Positions 1 to 6,700 of a DNA stretch of 14,743 nt are shown in pieces. Location of the stretch: contig CAYTLW010000164.1 of the NCBI GenBank assembly GCA_964438735.1, positions 1-14,743 on the forward strand, in the 5' to 3' direction. The notes beneath the pieces are model-generated. The model made no database searches. It had not been told where the DNA came from and was given only the letters and a program-made list of their open reading frames with translations. The first letter of the stretch is position 1. Each line of letters begins with the position of its first letter. The stretch comes from CAYTLW01 sp964438735. Its GTDB lineage: Bacteria > Myxococcota_A > UBA9042. A program made the position numbers and the translations under genes.

Positions 1-1
1 C

Positions 2-127
2 GCGACTACGACGAACAGGCGGCGGCTGGCGGTGCCAGGTCACCAATCGGTGCTACAAGGCATGCAGCAGTACTTTACGGTCGCGAGACGCGACCCTAGA
101 ATGGCTGACTGCCGGCAGCCGTTCTGA
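2..127 (+). CDS. Possible 3' end of an upstream gene (partial)
   Basis: The frame starting at base 2 is open from the window edge to a TGA at 125-127. Most of its codons end in G or C, as in the real genes here, and more so than the other two plus-strand frames over the same bases. About 41 residues would be present. They resemble no family I recognise and are Arg- and Gln-rich. The call rests on codon bias alone. The bases after the stop (127-152) can form short GC hairpins such as ACGGC/GCCGT at 127-139, but no T-run follows. It could equally be non-coding. Confidence 0.25.
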   Translation, partial: ATTTNRRRLAVPGHQSVLQGMQQYFTVARRDPRMADCRQPF

Positions 128-200
128 CGGCGGCGCCGTGGCTCTGTCACGGTACGTGCGCCGCCTTTGACGCTGCAATGCCGGACGGAGACGACCGAAG

Positions 201-1475
201 ATGCTGACTTGCGCACGTTGTGGCCGGACAAGCGATGGACGCTACCGCTTCTGCCTTGGTTGCGGCGCCGCCCTGCCCCAGCAAGCGCCGGCCCCGGCCG
301 AGATCCGACCTCCGTCACAGCCCATCGCGGCCGAGCCACCGCCGGCTACTCGTCCCCCCATTGCGCCACCGCCACCGGAAGCGCCGCCGCGCCAGCCGCC
401 CCCGTCGTGGAAGCCGGGATCCGGCGCCGTGCCCGTGTCGCTGCCGGCCCGGGGCTCGGTCGTACCGACACCGATGGCCCAGCCAGCCGCGCCCATGCCC
501 TCCGGACCGCCATCGTTTACCGCGCGCCCCGCGGCGCCGCCCGACGACGACTCGCCGACCATGGCCATGGAGCCCGTCGATGCGCCGCCGCCACCGCCGC
601 GCCCGCCAGACCCCGCCAAGGCGCGCCGCACGGCCCAGGCCGGACCGCGAAGCACTCCACACGTCCAGCGAGCCGGCGCTCGGCCAGCCAGTGGCGCACC
701 TGCTGCCCACGACTGTGTCAGCTGCGGCGCCGCCATGCCGCCGGGTCACATGTTTTGTGGTGTCTGCGGCACCCGTGTCGGCGAAGCTCCGCCGCCAGCG
801 GCCCAGGCCAAGCACAGCCGTGACGTGGGTCATCTGGCCCTCATCGATGACCTCGGCGGCGAGTCGGTACGCTACTCGCTGATCGAGGGCAACAACGCCA
901 TCGGCCGCGGCGAAGACAACCAGGTTCCGTTCCCGCAGGATGGACTGCTGGCAGGCACGCACTGCGTGGTCATCGCAAACGAGACGCCATTCCGCCTGCG
1001 TCCGGTCGACTTCTGCAACGGCACCTACCTTCGCATTTCTACACCGGTGGAGCTGCAGCACGGTGATATCATCCGGGTCGGCCAGGAGGTGCTCAAGTTC
1101 GAGCGCATCGACGACATCGGGTCCGAAGTCTCCCCAATTACGGGGCGCGCGCTGACGGTGGGATGCCCGATGCCGCGCGGTGTTTGGGGGCGCCTCTGCC
1201 AGATCGGCATGGCCCGGCAGGTTGCAAATGCCTACCTGCTGTCACATCGCGACGTCTTCCTCGGCCGCGAGCGAGGCGACATCCTCTTTCCCAAAGATGG
1301 GTTCGTTTCAGGCTCGCACGCTGTGATTTCGGAACGCGGAGGTCGGGTCTACTTGAAAGATCTGGGTAGTTCCAACGGTACGTTCCTGCGCATCAAGCGC
1401 GAGATTGCCTTGCGGAACGGCGACCTGCTGCTGCTGGGTCGGAATCTCCTCCGTGTTCATGTGGGTGCATCATGA
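201..1475 (+). CDS. Double zinc-ribbon, double FHA-domain protein
   Basis: A 424-residue cytoplasmic protein, probably a phosphothreonine-reading adaptor. Residues 4-21 form a zinc ribbon (C4, C7, C18, C21). A disordered linker very rich in Pro and Ala covers roughly 27-168. A second zinc ribbon follows at 172-189 (C172, C175, C186, C189). Two FHA domains come next, about 212-302 and 343-422. FHA2 has the standard phosphopeptide residues: G355-R356, S370 and H373 of SxxH, and N392-G393-T394. FHA1 keeps G235-R236, H254 and N273-G274-T275 but has Ala251 where the SxxH serine should be. No membrane segment is visible. The ATG at 201 is chosen because the first zinc ribbon starts three residues in and GGAG lies at 187-190. 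The stop overlaps the start of the PilZ gene (ATGA), so translation is probably coupled. FHA domains normally bind phosphothreonine on partners of Ser/Thr kinases; the partner here is unknown. The domain call is firm, the role is inferred. Confidence 0.9.
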   Translation: MLTCARCGRTSDGRYRFCLGCGAALPQQAPAPAEIRPPSQPIAAEPPPATRPPIAPPPPEAPPRQPPPSWKPGSGAVPVSLPARGSVVPTPMAQPAAPMPSGPPSFTARPAAPPDDDSPTMAMEPVDAPPPPPRPPDPAKARRTAQAGPRSTPHVQRAGARPASGAPAAHDCVSCGAAMPPGHMFCGVCGTRVGEAPPPAAQAKHSRDVGHLALIDDLGGESVRYSLIEGNNAIGRGEDNQVPFPQDGLLAGTHCVVIANETPFRLRPVDFCNGTYLRISTPVELQHGDIIRVGQEVLKFERIDDIGSEVSPITGRALTVGCPMPRGVWGRLCQIGMARQVANAYLLSHRDVFLGRERGDILFPKDGFVSGSHAVISERGGRVYLKDLGSSNGTFLRIKREIALRNGDLLLLGRNLLRVHVGAS

Positions 1476-1909
1476 GTGCTAAGTACAGAGTCCCTCGTAA
1501 TAACTCGAACTCGGGCCAGCGCACGCCAGGCAATGGCGCGGTCACGCCCAGCAACGGCGAAAAACGCAGGGACTCCCGGCACAGCTTCGACATCAAGATC
1601 GGGGTCGCCAGCCATCACCGCCTCTTTGTCGGCCTGATGGCCAACATCTCCACGGGCGGCCTCTTCGTGGCCACCGAGGAGCACCTCCAGCGCGGCGAGA
1701 AGGTCGAGGTTCGATTCCAGATCCCCGGTTCCGATCACGTCTTCCACAAGGAAGCCGAAGTCTGCTGGACCCGGCCCTACGACGACCACAACCTGGACAA
1801 CAGCGCGCGCGCGGGCGCCGGTGTTCGACTGGTCGACCTCGACGACGAAGAGAAACGCATGCTCAACGCATTCATCGAAGTGCACGAGCCGCTGTTCTTC
1901 GAGACTTGA
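1472..1909 (+). CDS. PilZ-domain protein, probable c-di-GMP receptor
   Basis: A 145-residue soluble protein with a single PilZ domain at about 31-140, after a Ser/Asn-rich N-terminal tail of about 30 residues. Both c-di-GMP contact motifs are intact: RxxxR at R32/R36 and NxSxxG at N58-S60-G63. The barrel strands follow (VEVRFQIPG near 78-86, then a GAGVRLVDLDDEE stretch near 115-127). The family resembles the short PilZ proteins expanded in myxobacteria. PilZ proteins bind c-di-GMP and change partner activity in motility, surface behaviour or development; the target cannot be read from sequence. The ATG at 1472 overlaps the TGA of the FHA gene, and there is no strong ribosome binding site of its own, which fits translational coupling. 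The two proteins are therefore likely made together. Confidence 0.9.
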   Translation: MSAKYRVPRNNSNSGQRTPGNGAVTPSNGEKRRDSRHSFDIKIGVASHHRLFVGLMANISTGGLFVATEEHLQRGEKVEVRFQIPGSDHVFHKEAEVCWTRPYDDHNLDNSARAGAGVRLVDLDDEEKRMLNAFIEVHEPLFFET

Positions 1910-1915
1910 TCTTCT

Positions 1916-1940
1916 GGCGGCCGGGCTCGGGTCCCACCGC
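1916..1940. terminator. Weak hairpin between convergent genes
   Basis: The 49 bases between the PilZ stop and the hydrolase stop contain an imperfect hairpin. GCGG (1917-1920) pairs with CCGC (1937-1940) and GGG (1923-1925) with CCC (1933-1935), with a small internal bulge. A pyrimidine-rich but not T-rich run follows on the plus strand. It could end transcription from both sides, but it is short and lacks a proper U-tract. Confidence 0.22.
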
Positions 1941-1958
1941 TCTCCCTTCACCGATTGT

Positions 1959-2822
1959 TCAGAGGATGCCGCGGGCGCGGAAGAAGCGCTCTGCGCGCAG
2001 GGTGACCAGATCGGGCAATTCGATCGGCGCGGTATGTGAGCCGGCGGGCACCACGAGCAGCTCGGCGTCGGGCAGCAGGTGGGTGAGCTCCTCGCTCAGC
2101 TGCGAGGGCGTCATGCTGTCGCGTGCGCCGGCGATCACCGGGGCGGGGGCGCGATTGGAGGGCTGCAGTGGTGGTGGGGTGTGGTGGGCTTGGTTGTCCA
2201 ACATGGGCAGTACGACGACCGGTTCCATGCGGCCGAGGTGATCGAGATAGGGCGCGAAGTCATCGCGCTGGATCATGCGGGCGTTGATCTCGGTGGCGAC
2301 GGCGATCTTGTAGGCGAGCTCGGTCGGCACCCACTTCGCCCAGAGGCGTCGCAAGGTGTCGGGCCGGGCGAAGATGGCGCTGGATATGACCGGCAGCAGA
2401 CGCACACCGGCACCGCCGCCCAGGGTATCCAGAGGGCGCTCGAATGCGCCGCACATGGGCAGCACGGCGCGCACCCGATCGGGGTGCATATGTGCCGCCT
2501 CGAGGATCACCTGCACGCCCATGGAGTGGCCCCACAGGATGACGTCGTCGACCCCGCATGCGTCCAGCACCTCCCAGGCGTCGGTGGCGCAGCGCTCGAT
2601 GGTCAGGCTGTCGAAATCCGTGGGTACGGCGCTCAGGCCATGTCCTCGGTAGTGGAAGTGGATGATCCGGCAGCGGGACTCGAAGGCGCGCCGGATGTAC
2701 TTCCAGACGTACCCGTCGCAGCCGATTCCGTCGCAGAGGAGCAGGGTGGGGCCGTCTGGCTGGCCGCTGACCCGGACGCTGAGATCAGTGCCGTCGCTGG
2801 CGACAACGACGCGGGTACTCAT
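1959..2822 (-). CDS. Alpha/beta-fold hydrolase
   Basis: A 287-residue serine hydrolase of the alpha/beta fold. The nucleophile elbow GHSMG is at 98-102 with S100 as nucleophile. The likely acid is D235 (AGARDSMTP) and the likely base is H263 (AGSHTAP). An oxyanion-hole stretch DGIGCDGYVW lies at 31-40, and HYRGHGLS at 57-64 is the usual strand-turn seen in this family. No signal peptide or membrane segment is present. The family includes esterases, lipases, haloperoxidase-like and acyl-transfer enzymes, so the substrate is open. The open frame runs on upstream into the pssA-like gene, but the ATG at 2820-2822 gives a normal family N-terminus and overlaps the upstream TGA as ATGA. This suggests coupled translation with the phosphatidyltransferase and hints at, but does not prove, a lipid or phospholipid substrate. 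Confidence 0.87.
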   Translation of the reverse strand: MSTRVVVASDGTDLSVRVSGQPDGPTLLLCDGIGCDGYVWKYIRRAFESRCRIIHFHYRGHGLSAVPTDFDSLTIERCATDAWEVLDACGVDDVILWGHSMGVQVILEAAHMHPDRVRAVLPMCGAFERPLDTLGGGAGVRLLPVISSAIFARPDTLRRLWAKWVPTELAYKIAVATEINARMIQRDDFAPYLDHLGRMEPVVVLPMLDNQAHHTPPPLQPSNRAPAPVIAGARDSMTPSQLSEELTHLLPDAELLVVPAGSHTAPIELPDLVTLRAERFFRARGIL

Positions 2823-3613
2823 CCTGCGACGCCGACCGACTCGGCCTGCTCCCCGCCGCGGGTGCGAATGCCGTGCACGAATCCAACCAGGACGTAGACC
2901 ACCAGGATCAGGAGCGGATACCAGAGCGCGAAGCGGGCCGGCACCATGATGTAGATGGCGATCGCGTTGCCGATCTGGAAGGCCTTCCCCAGGGGGTGAC
3001 GCCACAGGCGCAACTTGGGCAAGGGCAGGTTGCAGATCATCAAGGTCGTGTTCAGCAGCAGGATGGCGGGCAGGTATGCGGTCAGGATCGAGTTCGGCAG
3101 GCCGAGATCGTCTCCGGCCAGGTACAGCAGGGCGACCAGGCTGCCGGACAGGGTGGTCGGCAGGCCCTGGAACCAGCCCGGGCTCTCGGACGTGATGATG
3201 TTGAACTTGGCCAGGCGAACGGACGCGCAGACCACATAGAGGATGCAGATGGAGGTCAACACCACCGCAGACGGCAGGATGCCGAAATAGGGCTCTGCCG
3301 ATGGCCCCCAGGCCACGCTCGCCTGGGCCTGACTGGCGTAGTAACACAGCGCCGCGGGCGCGAAGCCGAACGTGACAAAATCAGAGAAGGAATCGAATTG
3401 AACGCCGAACGGAGACGAACCGCCGAGCCGGCGTGCCACGGTGCCGTCGAGCTTGTCGAGCAGAGCGGCCAGGGCGATGAACCAGGCCGCGGTATCGAAA
3501 TCACCGGTGCTCGACCGAAATATCGACAGGATGCCGATCACCATGCCGGTGGCGGTGATCAGATTGGGAGGGATGGCCCGGATCGGCACGCGATCGAACA
3601 ACTGCACGCCCAC
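2819..3613 (-). CDS. pssA: CDP-alcohol phosphatidyltransferase, phosphatidylserine synthase type
   Basis: A 264-residue integral membrane enzyme. The catalytic signature of the family, DGx2ARx8Gx3Dx3D, is complete: D56-G57, A60-R61, G70, D74, D78. It transfers a phosphatidyl group from CDP-diacylglycerol to an alcohol. The early PPNLITATGMVIG stretch (15-27), the RLAKFN motif near 131-136, multiple hydrophobic segments (about 42-52, 80-95, 108-130, 175-195, 215-245) and the length all fit CDP-diacylglycerol-serine O-phosphatidyltransferase, the first committed step to phosphatidylserine and phosphatidylethanolamine. A different acceptor alcohol cannot be excluded. The start is a GTG at 3611-3613. 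A second in-frame GTG two codons later (3605-3607) has a better-spaced GGAG, so the true start could be six bases downstream. Its stop overlaps the hydrolase start by 4 nt, and the lipoprotein gene ends 104 bases upstream. Confidence 0.85.
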   Translation of the reverse strand: MGVQLFDRVPIRAIPPNLITATGMVIGILSIFRSSTGDFDTAAWFIALAALLDKLDGTVARRLGGSSPFGVQFDSFSDFVTFGFAPAALCYYASQAQASVAWGPSAEPYFGILPSAVVLTSICILYVVCASVRLAKFNIITSESPGWFQGLPTTLSGSLVALLYLAGDDLGLPNSILTAYLPAILLLNTTLMICNLPLPKLRLWRHPLGKAFQIGNAIAIYIMVPARFALWYPLLILVVYVLVGFVHGIRTRGGEQAESVGVAG

Positions 3614-3717
3614 TCCAGTCGCCGGTGGTCGTCATCGATGGATGCGACCGATATTCCGGCTCGCCGCCGAGGGTAGCCGGCCCGGCGGTCGCCGTGCAAC
3701 CTGAGCGGCCTGGCGAT

Positions 3718-6700
3718 TCAAGGGCCCCGACGCAGGGCCCGTCGAAGAACGGCGCGGGCGCGCGTCGCGGCGTCGAAGACGTCGAATCGGACCTGCCAGA
3801 ACTCGCCGCCGACCAGGTGTCGCTGAGAGCCGCGGGAGTCGTCCAACGCGACCAGCGCCATGTCGATGGCGCCCTGTCGGTCACCGGTTTCGAGCAGGTA
3901 TTCGGCCAGTCGCACCTGCGGCAGGCCACCGCCGGAGTATCGCGTGCCTGCGCGGAGGGCGCCATGCAAGGTGGTCAGCGCCTCGTCCTTGCGGCCGGCC
4001 GACCACAGCGCCGCGGCCAGGGTGTCCAGCAGGGCGTGCGCGCTCCTGCCGCTCGGGCTGCCGAGAGAGGGCGCGGCAAATCGCCAGACCTGCTCGCCTG
4101 GAGCACCGCCGAGCAGTCGCGCATAGGCCAGGTTGTTGCGCGCTCCCAGGCTGTCGGGAGCCAGTCGCCAGCTGTGGAGCATCCTGTCGATGCCGGGTTG
4201 GGGCTGGCCCAGCGCAGCGAGATCGTCCAGGGCGTAGCCGAGGATCGAACGACTGCGGGGATGCGGCGAGAGGCGGGCCAGAAGGATGCGCAAGTGGGCG
4301 CGGGTACGTCGCAGGTCGGCCGGCCCGAGCAGTTGACGCCGGCCAGAGAGATGGCCCACCCAGCCGATCACGACGGCGTTGTGGGCGTTGGCGAGATCGT
4401 CGCTCAGCGCGGCGGCGCCGGCGGGATCGACGCCCGTGGCCACCGCCATCGCCAGGTCGGCCAGGTCGTCTTGAGAACCGACCAGCAGCGCGGTGAGGGG
4501 ACGATCGCGCCGGCAGTGGGCCAGCCGACCGCGCCGTTCCAGCCACAGGGCGGGGCAGACCAGGCTGCCCTTCGGCGCGCCCGCCTTCGCCGAACGACGC
4601 AACAGCCGACGGGCCAGTTTGACCTCCTCGAAGCGGACGGCCATGCGCACCGCAGACAACCAGGCTCGCCACGGTTCATCATCCGCCGCCGCCACGCGGG
4701 CGATCCAGGCGACGGCCAGCTCGCTTCGGCCCGCGGCCAGGGCCACTTCGACTGCGGCCATGGCCTCGGCGCGTGGTGGCAGCTCCAGGTCAGCCATGGC
4801 CATGCGGCGCAGCAACGCCACATCGAAACGGCGCACCATCAGGGCGAACGAGGCGTCATCTGTGGGGTCGGCAGGCGTCTGGCCGATGACACCCGGAGGC
4901 TCGACCTGGAAGGTCTTCGACTGCTCGGACGCAGACAGCTTGCGGGCGATGGCGACCCGACCCGAGCGGGTGAGCGCATGCACGACCTGATATGCCCGCC
5001 GGGAGACGCGGCTTTCGTTCGACCCGACAGTGCCGCCGAGGACACGGCGAATCAGCTTGTGGCGGGTGCGCGGGCCGGGCTCGCTGATATACGCCCGGGC
5101 GCGGGCGCTCACTTCGGTGGCGTCGCCGGTCGCGAACGAGACCCGCAATCGATACCAGGCCGCGTCGGCGCCGGGGCGCACCAGGCGGTGCCGGCGGACC
5201 ATGGACATGGCCAAAGTGGCCAGCTCCGGATGGCCCTGATCGACCAGCGAGACGGCCATCCGCTCCAGATCGACCGCCGCAGGTCGCGGCCCCAACCAGG
5301 CGCCGATCTGCTCGCGCACCATGGACAGCCGGCCGGCCTTGCCGAAATGGAGGGGCGTGTCGGCGCGCGCGATCTCCGAGCTTCGCTGGTCTGGCAGCGT
5401 GCCGTGGCGAGACAGGCTGATCAGCGTCGACGCAGCCGCCCGGGCGGCGGTCATTCGGAGCACGTTCTGCCGCCAGCCGGGGCTCGGATCGACCATGAAC
5501 GGGGTCGGGCCCAGGGTTCGAAGGGCACGCTGCGTGTTGCCGTGGCGAGCCCAGACCATGGCCATGAGCACGCGGCCCAACGGCACATTTCGGCCCAGGG
5601 CATCCAGATCGGAGAGCAGGCGTCGCCAGGCGGAGGATGCGCGTTGGGTCTCGCTGGCGTCTTCGAGCGCGATCGTCAACACGCGCGCCAGCCACCAGGG
5701 CTCGGCGCGCAGCTCGGCGGGGTGCGCCAGGAGCCAGGCGAGGACCTTCTGCCCACCTCCGTGATCGACAATGCGTTGCGTCGCGCCATCCAGGGGGTGG
5801 TTTGGCCAGTCGGAGACGGTTCCGTGCCGGTAGGTGGGCCACTTCTGCATGCTCGTCGCGGCGCGTCGCAGAGCAGCCACCGCGGCGTCCAGATTGCCCT
5901 GCTGGTTGTGCAGGCCGATCAGCCTGGCCCACAGCTCGGGGCGGTTCGGGTTGGCGTCCAGCCAACGCTCGAGCCAGCCGATCAACATCTCGACCCGGTC
6001 TGCCCGTTGCAGGCCGTCGATCAAGCAACGGACCGCAGACCACCTGACGTCGAAGACGTTGGCGGTGATGCGATCGGCCATTTCCTTCTTCGACGAGTCG
6101 GGCGATGGCGACAGGATCAGGGCGCCCATGGAGGCACGCCACAGGGCCAGGGCCGCCTCGGGACGGCCTGTGCTGAAGGCGTCGACCCCCTGATGACAGA
6201 GCAATAGAGGGTCTGTCGGAGAATGCTCCAGGGCGACGGAGCGCAGGGCGAATGCCAGCTCGGTTTCGCCATACCGGGTCATGGTGCGAGCGGCATGTGC
6301 CGCCGCCTTGCCGGCGTCCAGCGCGCGGCCCACATACAGGCGGGCGATGCCCGACGCTTCGGCGGACGAGGTGGGATCGCGTCGAACATCCAGGGTGCCG
6401 GATAGCAGGTCTGCGCCGGAGACCGAGTTCCGCCAACTCCGAACGCCTGGTGAGGCGCTGGCGAGCAGATCTTCGGCCGTCGCCCTGGCCTCCCGCGCGG
6501 CGCCAACCTGCAGCAGCCGTTCGACGGTCTCCACCGACGGGGTCCGGCCGCCGGCTCGCAGGCGACGGGCGGCCGCGGTCACCGCTTTGCGCAGGCCAAG
6601 ACGGGCGCCGATGTCCATGCGGAATCGCTCCAGCTCGCGATCGCTGTCGACGATGTCGGCGAGGGCCTCGTGCACATGCTGGGTCCGGCCCTGGAGATGC

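Noticed and set aside
2130..2200. G-rich low-complexity run on the plus strand, considered as a possible structured or repeat element
   Set aside because: It falls inside the hydrolase coding sequence and encodes a Pro-rich loop just before the catalytic Asp; no repeat unit is evident.
2823..3347. N-terminal extension of the hydrolase frame
   Set aside because: It lies within the phosphatidyltransferase gene in another frame; the ATG at 2822 gives a normal family N-terminus and an ATGA overlap.
3625..6207. Open frame of 860 codons on the plus strand opposite the giant lipoprotein gene
   Set aside because: It is an antisense shadow of a GC-rich gene: composition is Gln/Gly/Arg/His-rich without domain motifs, while the minus strand has a lipobox, ribosome binding site and TPR-like repeats.
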